The position numbers and the translations under genes were made by a program. DNA of 64,000 bases. Origin: Trypanosoma brucei gambiense DAL972 (lineage: Eukaryota; Euglenozoa; Kinetoplastea; Trypanosomatida; Trypanosomatidae). The notes beneath the pieces are model-generated. The model searched no databases. It worked only from the letters and a program-made list of their open reading frames with translations, and had not been told where the DNA came from. The stretch is taken from NCBI RefSeq assembly GCF_000210295.1, contig NC_026741.1:620001-684000 (forward strand), written 5' to 3'. Of this stretch, positions 41,048-49,459 are shown piece after piece (position 1 is the first letter of the stretch; every line of letters starts with the position of its first letter).

Positions 41048-42460
41048 ATGGACATCCTGCGGAGGACGACATCCGTTGAACTTACGCGGCTCCCCGTCAG
41101 CGCCGCTGACACACTGAGTGACGTCGTCTTTCCATGGCAATCGCTATGCTTCAGGTTGGCCATGGTATTCAACAACGAAGGGGGCAAGTACGACAAAGAC
41201 GGCAGGGCGCTCATGGTTGCAGTGGGTGAGAGTAACTTTGTGCTTATGTGGCGTAAACTATTTAATGCGTTATGCATCGCTCCTGTGGTGGTGGATGGGT
41301 CCGACACCCAACACAAGTTAAATGCGGAAAGCGGTTCCCTGCACACTAGCACCTCGTCTTCTTGGTGTACGTACGACCCCACGCGAACAGGCACACTCGG
41401 TAAAATCGCTGGAAAGCTCTTTGTAGTGACGGCCAAATGTGTGTGTGAAGGTGCCACGCTTGAGACCACGGCGCCGACCTCCGGCGAGGTGGAAGAAAGC
41501 GGCCAGGGAAAGGAGACACCGATCCCAAGACGCATCGAGTGTGTGTACGACTTTCATTACACGTTACCTGATTTTGATATTTGGGGAAACGACGTTACCA
41601 TTGGCTTCTTGGTCATGTCCCATTATTCCGGGAACGGTAATGTTGATTTCGTCCGCTCGCTAGACCCAACGGCAGCTCGCGTGAAAAATTTGTTTAAGTC
41701 ACCCACCGTGGTGTTGGGAACTTGTCACTACCGAGCGGTTGCGAGCCGGCTTCTGCGATGTACCTCCGTGGCGAGGCAAATATCAAGCACCAGCGTCATG
41801 ATTTGTGTGAACGTAGCAAACGTTGCACATGTTCCTGTCCGAGTACAAGAGGTATCGTTCGACATTTACTCCACACAAATGGGCGAGGGTGACAACGACA
41901 TCGGCGGTGTCCAACTCACCCATGAGCAGCGATTTGGGCCATGCGGCACAGATTTGAAGGCCATCAAGCTTCTGCAACGCACCGTCACGGTGACACCATT
42001 ATTGTTACATGGGCGCTGTCTCGAGGAAACGCTCCAGCCGGGAGAGTCGGCTTGTTTTCAGTTTGCTATCGAAGTGCAGCCCCACCTGTGTCACCTCCTT
42101 GAGACACATCCACGACAGGAGCCGCACAGCAGGTACGCAAATAACACCGCCAGTGTCGCCGTCGAGGCGAAGAACGCTCCGTATTCGATGCGAAATGACG
42201 TATCACCCATTTTGCCCCACTCCCCTGTCGCTCCACAAACGGTGTGGAGACCCTCGCCCATCGGGACTGTTGAATGTGTTCCATGTTCTGAACTTAAGCA
42301 GGTACTCTTCTCTAAATTCGTTTCGCAAGCGTATGTGAGCTACAATCCTATAGTTTCGGCAGGTGGGGAAAGCACAGATCAGAGAGTGGCATCCCCCGCT
42401 TGTCTCACTATCCGGCACTCGGTGCCCTGGTCCATGCTCGCGACGAGGTTGGCCACGTAG
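41048..42460 (+). CDS. Conserved-looking hypothetical protein, possibly a TRAPPC13-like trafficking subunit
   Basis: A 470-residue protein with no membrane segment. The pattern of alternating hydrophobic residues suggests Ig-like beta-sandwich domains. Examples are TLGKIAGKLFVVTAKCVCEGA, SSTSVMICVNVANVAHVPVRVQEVSFDIY and a later ETLQPGESACFQFAIEVQP. The combination 'neighbouring-strand, V-x-V-x-N-x-(A/S)-x-x-P-(V/M)-x-(V/M)-x-x-V-x-(F/L)' followed by a 'L-x-P-G-E-x-x-x-(F/Y)-x-(F/V)' segment is seen in TRAPP-complex subunits of the TRAPPC13/Trs65 type. I offer that as a low-confidence idea. The gene starts 67 bases after a strong splice acceptor (AG at 40,981), which supports the ATG chosen. 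Confidence 0.8.
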   Translation: MDILRRTTSVELTRLPVSAADTLSDVVFPWQSLCFRLAMVFNNEGGKYDKDGRALMVAVGESNFVLMWRKLFNALCIAPVVVDGSDTQHKLNAESGSLHTSTSSSWCTYDPTRTGTLGKIAGKLFVVTAKCVCEGATLETTAPTSGEVEESGQGKETPIPRRIECVYDFHYTLPDFDIWGNDVTIGFLVMSHYSGNGNVDFVRSLDPTAARVKNLFKSPTVVLGTCHYRAVASRLLRCTSVARQISSTSVMICVNVANVAHVPVRVQEVSFDIYSTQMGEGDNDIGGVQLTHEQRFGPCGTDLKAIKLLQRTVTVTPLLLHGRCLEETLQPGESACFQFAIEVQPHLCHLLETHPRQEPHSRYANNTASVAVEAKNAPYSMRNDVSPILPHSPVAPQTVWRPSPIGTVECVPCSELKQVLFSKFVSQAYVSYNPIVSAGGESTDQRVASPACLTIRHSVPWSMLATRLAT

Positions 42461-42528
42461 TGGGAAGAGGCGCAGAGGCAACACGTGCAGTCAGTTAAAG
42501 TTGTCCCCAGCTACCTGCCTCCACATTC

Positions 42529-42531
<3 letters not shown>

Positions 42532-42575
<44 letters not shown>
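42532..42575. repeat. (GT)n microsatellite
   Basis: About 22 uninterrupted GT units between the 41,048-42,460 gene and PARN-1, in the intergenic region upstream of the PARN-1 splice tract. Potentially Z-DNA-forming and length-polymorphic. Confidence 0.95.
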
Positions 42576-42577
<2 letters not shown>

Positions 42578-42825
42578 TTGCGTTTGATGGAAGCAAAGGT
42601 GCAGGGCAATTTTACCGTGTTATTGGCTCCCTTTTTTTTTCCGTTCTTTCTCCTTATTTTTGTGCCCCCTCCTTACCGTTTGTTTGCTTCGTGCCAAGAT
42701 ATTCAACATTTGACCCCATCCACCAGTTGGGTCGACGGAAAGGGAGAGAAACGTACCTGCAAAATTGAGAAGTAGAGGGAAGGAGTATCCAGTCGTTTTC
42801 TGACCGCATTAGCCCAAGTGTAACT

Positions 42826-44586
42826 ATGCAGGTGACACGGGACAATTTACCGACCGTGCTTCCCAAATTTGTACAGCTTCTGAAAACCTGCGACTTCTAT
42901 GCATTCGACGAGGAAATGACAGGAATCAATGTGCCTGAGCTCCCAGAGTCTGTCACCGATACGCCCCAGGAAACCTACAACGCAAAGCGAGCAGCGGCAA
43001 GCCGCTACAATATAATTCAAGTCGGGATATGCCTCTTTCACAAAAATAGCGAAAACGGGCCTTCTACACCAGCGTCGTATGTTGCCCGCCCCTTCAACTT
43101 TGTTATTTTCCCCAATCATGAAGACGACTCGCCAAGCTTGGGGAGGGGAGACGACGTGGTGCTAAATCCTTCGTCCCTTGCATTCCTTCGGCGGCACGAC
43201 ATGAATTTTCAGTCGTGGGTGTACCGTGGCATGGGTTATTGCGATGCCGCCCGTGAGGTGGTATTGCGCCAAAATCATGAAGAAAAGTACCACCCTAACC
43301 TAAATGACTCTACAGAGCAACGACGGCGCCACGCGCAGTCTATGGAACTCCTAACCCAGGAAGAGAGAAGTTGGTTTGATGGGGCCGTTGCCGCAGCGCA
43401 GAGCCTCTGTGAGCGTGCCCGGGCCGCAGTGGAGCGCGCACAGGCGCAATGTGCTGAAAAGGGACGTCCTGGTGCAATTGAGCTGGATGCCGCGATGGAT
43501 CTCCAGCGATCCGGTGGACGCGATGTCGTCATACAGCCGCAGAGAAACAAAAATGCCCGAGAATGTCTGCAGCGGCACATCGCACAACACTTCCAAGATA
43601 TTTCTCTCACGTTCCGACGGAGCGGTTCGACTTATCATGGCACCTTTAAGGTCCTCTTTCCCGGCGAGCAGGCTCGTATTCTCGAGAAGGAATCCGCGCT
43701 GAGAGAACGCGAATTGGTGGATATGCTAGGTTTCCGCCTCGTTTTTAAGGCACTTGTCGAAAGTTCGAAGCCTTGTGTTGGGCACAACTGCCTAGCGGAC
43801 GTTCTCTTTCTACTAGCTTCTCTCGATGGAGAACTTCCCGCCGCATTGCCCGAGTTCAAGCATCGCGTCGTCCAGCTGTTCCCGAAAGTGTTCGACACCA
43901 AGTATATTGCCAGCCGCCAAGATCTCTTTCCGGCGGGCAGATTTGGCTCTCGCTACTTGGCGGGGTATTTTGACGAATATGGATTTTGCTCGGCAAACGT
44001 TCGAGTATCACTTCCGTTGGGCTTCGAGGAATATGACCCGCTGACACTTTCTTCAGTGGAGAGAAGCGCAGGTGGCAATGGCGCACCGGTTCACGAAGCC
44101 GGATACGACGCCTTGTTGACTGGGACGCTGTTGCTTAATCTACTCGCGGAAATTGGAGGAGGTGACGTGACGACGGCCCCAGCAGGGTTGACGAATAGGT
44201 TGGCCCTCTTTCGTTCCCTATTCGCCATTAACCTAAATCCCGACGGTGAAGATGAATACCTTCCTCAAAGCGGTGCGTTAACGCTACAACACGAAAAACA
44301 CATCAAGTCTCATCATATCGACAGCTGCTTTTCAGCCTTCTCCTTGCAACATGTAGCCCTGTACCCGATCGACGACATGCGCACCCTTGCTGTGCTCCCC
44401 TTGTCGTGGACAAAAGCGTGCAACCTCGACGTTGAGGATGTGAGTGGGCTTTCTGTGCAAATGACCTCGCGCTTCCCTCAGTACTTCCAGGCGTCTCCGT
44501 TCACATTCCCTGCAGGTACTAAAGGCGCCTTCCGCGCAACACCCGTCTCTCTAGCAAGAACGGTTTGCAAAGCACTAAGAAGGTGA
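42826..44586 (+). CDS. PARN-1: Poly(A)-specific ribonuclease PARN-1
   Basis: A 586-residue DEDD-family deadenylase. Motif Exo I is CDFYAFDEEMTGI, placing the catalytic Asp and Glu at residues 28 and 30, the same numbers as in human PARN. Exo II is VGHNCLADVLFLL. Exo III is HEAGYDALLTG, with the His and Asp of the DEDDh type. A helical, R3H-like-position insert lies between Exo I and II, and I see no clear R3H signature. T. brucei has three PARN proteins; position after the RBP10/XRN block matches PARN-1, reported to act on a subset of stage-specific mRNAs. A long pyrimidine tract at about 42,629-42,695 ending in CCAAG lies upstream. It is the last gene of the plus-strand unit. Confidence 0.93.
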   Translation: MQVTRDNLPTVLPKFVQLLKTCDFYAFDEEMTGINVPELPESVTDTPQETYNAKRAAASRYNIIQVGICLFHKNSENGPSTPASYVARPFNFVIFPNHEDDSPSLGRGDDVVLNPSSLAFLRRHDMNFQSWVYRGMGYCDAAREVVLRQNHEEKYHPNLNDSTEQRRRHAQSMELLTQEERSWFDGAVAAAQSLCERARAAVERAQAQCAEKGRPGAIELDAAMDLQRSGGRDVVIQPQRNKNARECLQRHIAQHFQDISLTFRRSGSTYHGTFKVLFPGEQARILEKESALRERELVDMLGFRLVFKALVESSKPCVGHNCLADVLFLLASLDGELPAALPEFKHRVVQLFPKVFDTKYIASRQDLFPAGRFGSRYLAGYFDEYGFCSANVRVSLPLGFEEYDPLTLSSVERSAGGNGAPVHEAGYDALLTGTLLLNLLAEIGGGDVTTAPAGLTNRLALFRSLFAINLNPDGEDEYLPQSGALTLQHEKHIKSHHIDSCFSAFSLQHVALYPIDDMRTLAVLPLSWTKACNLDVEDVSGLSVQMTSRFPQYFQASPFTFPAGTKGAFRATPVSLARTVCKALRR

Positions 44587-45062
44587 AGAAGGGTGTTTAA
44601 AAAAAAAAAAAAATTCGCGTTACTCTACTGCAAAAAAAAAAAAGACATTCGGCGACGAACAATCCAATCCACTGGGGGATGCGTGCCCTTCGTCGCACCA
44701 CAACCACAATCCTCTTCAATTTTCCCTCTTTCCTATTTTCGACCCCTAACCCACCTGCCGGCACGCCCCAAATGGCGCGGCCCACATTTGACGTAGAAAC
44801 CATTTGCATATATGACTCTCCCGAGGACCCGCGCCCCGGGCAGACTCGAAGGGGGGACGTTCTGCACATAACGCTAAGTGGCGGCGAACAGCAAGCTTCC
44901 CGAAACGTCCCTGTAAGCGCGGCCGACCCGATCCAATAGTAAAACACAAGGGCCACGTCCTCTTCCCGCCCCCGCCGCAGCAGTAAGGTTATGCGTGAGG
45001 GGTTTTGACTGCCACTTGGAACGCTGAACCGTGGCGTAAGAGTCTCCGCAAAGGAAAACGAA
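44587..45062. other. 3' end of the plus-strand unit, start of the strand-switch region
   Basis: About 475 bases after PARN-1. Two A-runs lie at 44,600-44,613 and 44,632-44,643. A short plus-strand ATG frame (44,679-44,939, 86 codons, with an internal ATG at 44,772) sits behind a pyrimidine-rich stretch but without an intervening AG, so I do not call it. Polycistronic transcription is expected to end here. Confidence 0.5.
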
Positions 45063-45136
45063 TGCTCCCGGCGGGGTTCGAACCCGCGATATTCGGTTCA
45101 TAAGACCAACGTCCTAACCAACTAGACCACGGGAGC
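45063..45136 (-). tRNA. tRNA-Ile (UAU anticodon)
   Basis: Reading the minus strand, the sequence folds as a cloverleaf: acceptor GCTCCCG/CGGGAGC with A as discriminator, anticodon stem TTGGT/ACCGA and loop CTTATGA, and T arm GCGGG-TTCGAAC-CCCGC. The anticodon is TAT, reading AUA. A TTTT run follows within 15 bases (Pol III terminator). There is no intron. Confidence 0.95.
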
Positions 45137-45230
45137 ATTGGCACCGGCCACTTCGACAGATACAGAGGAAAGGACCGCCGAGTAAACTTCTTCGTTTGTA
45201 TTAGAAAAAAACAGCCTGACGGCAGTGGCC

Positions 45231-45302
45231 GGTCCTATAGTGTAGTGGTTATCACTTCGGACTTTGAATCCGAAAACCCAGGTTCGAATCCTGGTAGGAC
45301 CA
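45231..45302 (+). tRNA. tRNA-Gln (UUG anticodon)
   Basis: Cloverleaf with acceptor GGTCCTA/TAGGACC plus A, anticodon stem TCGGA/TCCGA with loop CTTTGAA (anticodon TTG), and T loop TTCGAAT. A T5 run follows immediately. It diverges from the Ile gene 94 bases away. Confidence 0.95.
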
Positions 45303-45359
45303 AATTTTTCGTTTTTGTCAATTCACTAACTATGGTGTCTTTTCACCATCTGCGGCAGT

Positions 45360-45432
45360 GCGTGGGTGATCTAGTGGTTATGATGTCTGCTTTACACGCA
45401 GAACGTCGCGGGTTCGAACCCCGCCCCGCGTA
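45360..45432 (+). tRNA. tRNA-Val (UAC anticodon)
   Basis: Anticodon stem TCTGC/GCAGA with loop TTTACAC (anticodon TAC), and T arm GCGGG-TTCGAAC-CCCGC. Acceptor GCGTGGG pairs with CCCGCGT through a terminal G-U and an internal U-G. TTTT follows at once. Confidence 0.92.
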
Positions 45433-45502
45433 GCGTTTTCCAGTTTGCTGCTGCGTCTCTTCATGTATGGTTCCGATTAATGAAATTGTTGAGGAACACG
45501 TA

Positions 45503-45575
45503 GCCCTTCTAGCTCAGTCGGTAGAGCGCACGGCTCTTAACCGTGTGGTCGTGGGTTCGAGCCCCACGGGGGGTG
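45503..45575 (+). tRNA. tRNA-Lys (CUU anticodon), copy 1
   Basis: Anticodon stem CACGG/CCGTG with loop CTCTTAA (anticodon CTT), and T arm GTGGG-TTCGAGC-CCCAC. Acceptor GCCCTTC/GGGGGGT contains several G-U pairs. The gene body is identical to the copy at 52,150-52,222. A T5 terminator follows. Confidence 0.95.
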
Positions 45576-48500
45576 CTTTTTCCCGATTTCTCTGATTTAA
45601 CTTCCACAATGGGGTGCCTCGAGTGCTGTCTCGTAAGGCGGTGTGATGTGTCAACAGGCCTTCCTTCAGCAGCGTCACAGTGATATCGTCGTCACTAAGG
45701 GGGAAGTGCCTTCTTCAGGTTGTTGATCTAACATGTTATTGGCCGAGGGCTCCTGCGGTGGACGGCGCATCCCACCACCACCTCCCCCCCCCCCCCCGAG
45801 AGATCGGGCCTGTGAACTTTTCGGTTACACCCCACACACCCTTTTTCCGCTGGTCGGTCATGGTTTAATTTACGCGACACGAAAGAGAGCAAACAGACCC
45901 CTCACATGAAGCGATGTGTGGGACCGCGTTTTCGGGGGGGCCGAGTCATTAGAACACTTGGAGTTCCTTCTTTTTTGCTTGTGTCAGACGTCACTGTGCA
46001 GCTTTCCTTTCCTAAGGACTAGCCCTTAGCTCGGTGGGGCCATTCAGTAAAGAAGTTCCACCTCCTCACAGTGGTTGCACAGGAAAATAGCTGCACCCAG
46101 GGGCTGCGCAGAGGCGCCACAACAAACCACGGCTATTGTCCTAACCCTTGAAAACCAATAAACTTGTATGTACATAATGGGTGTCACCTCTAATTGATTC
46201 GGAAGTGGACACGAGTATCTTGACGTCAAAAAAAAAAAAGAAAAAATAGCGACTAGCGAACTCCCATATGCTGGGACCGTTGAGATCTTCAGAGGGGACG
46301 CTGTACGGAACAAAGATACTGTTAAGCATCACCCTGAAGTTGTGGAAAGGATAAAGGCGAAGTGGGGGGCTGAGGAAAATGGAACCTGAAGGAACAAAAT
46401 GAAAAACTCGGAGACCTATTACGAAGGCTCGCTCCGAAATTTGATAGAAACTAAGGTTCGATAGAACCAAATTGTTTATTGTACGCCCTTTCTCTTTAAT
46501 CTATTTTGTCAGGTGCCGACCAGGATGATGACCCCTAGTAGGGAACAGAAAAAGACACTCGAAACAAAATGCAAGTAGTCTTTTCATAAAAATAAAAGAG
46601 ATCAGGCCCTCATCACATCACACAACGTTCTTAAACATGCAGAAACACGACATCTACCAGTGTTCGCGCCTGTGCGAAGCTCCAGCATCCACCTACTTCC
46701 TACTCCCACAGACACACACCCTTCACCCCAGCCCCTGTGGTGAGACTATGTTTTTCCCTGCACATGATGGGAGCCGTGTCATCAACTGTTCGTGGGCTGA
46801 AAGCATGTACCCGGGGCCCCTCTGATGGGAGTGCCTGTGTGGTAAAGAGTCCGCCCCAAACACGGCAGTGGGTTGGTGTTGTTCGCCTTTACGCTCCAAT
46901 CATACCCCATTGGAGCACACCACAGGCACCTGATCTTCCCACCCTGACTGATGCGCATGAACAGAGAAACACTCTGGGGTTTCCGGCTGCCCCAGGGCAC
47001 CGATTCTTTTCGCAGAGATAAATTCCCTTTAGCTTGTCATAGAAGTGGTTTTACGTTCTGCGGATCAAGGCTTCAAACAAATAGGCACCCGATATTTCTT
47101 TTCCCAACTTTTTTTTTTCACCGCTGCCTATTCAATCATCCTCGAAGCGTGCAAAAGCGGCTAGTAAAAAACGAAAACCTTATACCAACTCGAGATTAAC
47201 ATAATATATGTACACATAACTTGTGATCGAGCCCCTAGTTTTGAGCGCTAGCCACACATAGGTCCAATTTTTTTTTTCTTTTCACCGTTGAAAAGTAACT
47301 TGCCCGAACCACTCAAATAAGTGCCCAAGGTGTGTGGGAAGGAAAGATACAAGACTCTTCTAAGTAATTTCAAAACTGTGACATCACTGGAAGACCAAAT
47401 AACCAATGTCCATGGGATGGTCAGAGCTCAGTAAAGTGACAGCAGCGTCGGTGAAGACTGCGCCGGGTCTGCCGAACGAGAATGGCAAACTCCAGGTCCA
47501 GAAACACCAGCACACGCTCACACACATTCGCATATAAACAGCCTCCGCCTTCCCAATGCCGAGCGAAAGAGAACACGCTGTAACCTATGGAAGCGGCGAA
47601 ACACAGCTATCGCTAACCTTGCTTTGCGGTCATTGCTAACGCTGATGGGACGAAAAATAAGGGCTGACAGCTGGAAGAATAACACCAACAGAAAAGGAAA
47701 AGAATGGTGGCTAAGAGGCTCATATGTTTGAGCTTTTAAACTGGTATTAAGCGCAATTTCATGGGGTGATATTGCGCTGGCCTTGGTACCTTTATCTGGG
47801 GCAACGGCTATTACACTAGAGGGCAGGATGTGTAAAGCCACGTATCTCCATAGTTTATTGAAAGGAGGAAGAAGTTCTTGAATTAAATAACTTTTTTGAT
47901 AAAGATTTTAACAACAAGCTAAACAGAATGCTCTAAATTTGGAGGAAGTGACAAGTAAGGAGAGGGTGGGGAAGAAATCCTGGGAAAACAGATGCGGTTA
48001 GAGGGAGTTTGTATTGGGCAACTTCTTTTTTTTTTTTTGCACGCAGGCACGATTTAAAAATATATATATATATTTGCTTCCAGTGTTGGCTCTTTGTTCT
48101 CTCTCAGTGTCTGAAGGCAAAGTAGGGCCTGGATTATCACTAGAAGTAAGTCAATGGAGGTAATATCCTGGAATGGGTGCGATACCCGAGAGTTCCCCCC
48201 ATTGGGGTCGAGGCGATATGCTTTTCGCATAAAACACCGGAAGCAGGTACGTGGAAAAGAGGAAAGGAGGAGCATCATCTACGAGAGTGCACCCTCACCT
48301 CATTAACGTGACTGCGCTCAGTTAGGAAACTTGGACTTACCCCCTTTTCTTTATCCTTCCCTTTTGGAAGCCGTATTCGGCCCAAACCCGAACCAGTACG
48401 TGGGGATTCGGCGTAGCGAGGCCGCCTGTTTTCAATACGAGGATGGACCAACCAACGTACACAAATAAAGAAAACGACGAGGAGACAAGACAACGCCAAG

Positions 48501-48894
48501 CTGTTAAAAGTTTACCCACAGAACGGCCCATACAAAACGATGCACGGAAGGACGAAAACGAGGGACGCTTCCGTTCCCACTCAAAGTTTACTGCAAACAC
48601 GGCGCTTTCGTGATGACGCACTGCAGGTGAGTTGTCCCCACCCCGGAAAAACAGCCGTACAACCCAACATACCACAAAGAACAATATAAAAGGATCGTAT
48701 ACTAATAAATACTGCGTGGTCGCCTCTCTTTTCGTCTTGTCTGAATGCCGAGGATGATGGGTTGCAAACGCCGCATTCATCGACTTGGGATCGGTGCCCG
48801 GTTCATGCGTACTTTGTCTTGACATCTCGATCGGAGCGGCATACTCCATAATATGCTAAAGCGTACATAAAACAACCAGTGCTGGGCCGCAGCG
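45576..48894. other. Gene-less part of the strand-switch region
   Basis: About 3.3 kb between tRNA groups. Frames on both strands are short, and the longest (minus, 48,849-48,337) has no recognisable domain. An imperfect two-part hairpin occurs at 46,874-46,922. A-runs at about 46,230-46,247, T-runs near 47,263-47,278 and 48,027-48,038, and a C-run near 45,784-45,797 are the other visible structures. Confidence 0.5.
46874..46922. other. Two-part inverted repeat (possible structured RNA)
   Basis: GCTCCAAT (46,893-46,900) pairs perfectly with ATTGGAGC (46,909-46,916) across an 8-base loop. Outside it TGGTGT (46,874-46,879) pairs with ACACCA (46,917-46,922), leaving a 13-base bulge on one side only. 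A stem of this quality between Pol III genes may be an uncharacterised small RNA or mere chance. Confidence 0.3.
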
Positions 48895-48966
48895 GCAATC
48901 GTGGTCCAACGGTTAAGATTTCCGCCTTCCAAGCGGGAGACCCGGGTTCGACTCCCGGCGATTGCA
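48895..48966 (+). tRNA. tRNA-Gly (UCC anticodon)
   Basis: Acceptor GCAATCG/CGATTGC plus A, anticodon stem TCCGC/GCGGG with loop CTTCCAA (anticodon TCC), and T arm CCGGG-TTCGACT-CCCGG. Followed by TTTTTT. Confidence 0.95.
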
Positions 48967-49053
48967 CATTTTTTCGTTTTTATCATTCGGCATTATGTTA
49001 TGCTCTTGAAAAGCTTTGACACAACATTGCAACGTTAACTCAGGTGGCGGTGT

Positions 49054-49135
49054 GGCAAGATGGTCGAGTGGTCTAAGACGTGACGTTCAGGTCGTCATCT
49101 CTCCGGAGGCGTGGGTTCAAACCCCACTCTTGTCA
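49054..49135 (+). tRNA. tRNA-Leu (CAG anticodon)
   Basis: An 82-base class II tRNA with a long variable arm (CTCTCCGGAG region). Anticodon stem TGACG/CGTCA has loop TTCAGGT (anticodon CAG). T arm is GTGGG-TTCAAAC-CCCAC, and acceptor GGCAAGA/TCTTGTC plus A. A T5 run follows. Confidence 0.95.
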
Positions 49136-49218
49136 ATATTTTTGTCCGATCATATCGGACTCAGCGGTTTCAAGTGTGCTCTCAACCGTCGCCGAAGTGT
49201 CAATAGGCGCGAAAACAA

Positions 49219-49290
49219 AGGCCCCGCCGAGAATTGAACTCGGGACCCCTGGTTTACAAGACCAGTGCACTGCCACTGCGCTACGAGGCC
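49219..49290 (-). tRNA. tRNA-Thr (UGU anticodon)
   Basis: On the minus strand: acceptor GGCCTCG/CGGGGCC, anticodon stem CTGGT/ACCAG with loop CTTGTAA (anticodon TGT), and T arm CCGAG-TTCAATT-CTCGG. A TTTT run lies within 10 bases downstream. No U6 or U3 RNA gene is seen at the divergent position; the neighbour there is tRNA-Arg. Confidence 0.93.
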
Positions 49291-49387
49291 AGCGGAAAGG
49301 GCTAATAGACATTTCTTGCAGAAACTTTTTTAGAGGAAAAAGGTTATTTCGTATACGTTGGCATTTTTAGTATTGCGCCTCGCTGAC

Positions 49388-49459
49388 GGTCTCGTGGCGC
49401 AATGGAAGCGCATCAGACTTCGGATCTGAGGGTTGCAGGTTCGAGTCCTGCCGGGATCG
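49388..49459 (+). tRNA. tRNA-Arg (UCG anticodon)
   Basis: Acceptor GGTCTCG/CGGGATC, anticodon stem TCAGA/TCTGA with loop CTTCGGA (anticodon TCG), and T arm GCAGG-TTCGAGT-CCTGC. TTTT follows. It diverges from tRNA-Thr with 97 bases between their 5' ends. Confidence 0.94.

Noticed and set aside
49291..49387. Expected U6 or U3 snRNA divergent from tRNA-Thr
   Set aside because: Only tRNA-Arg(UCG) is found at that position, and no U6- or U3-like sequence was recognised.
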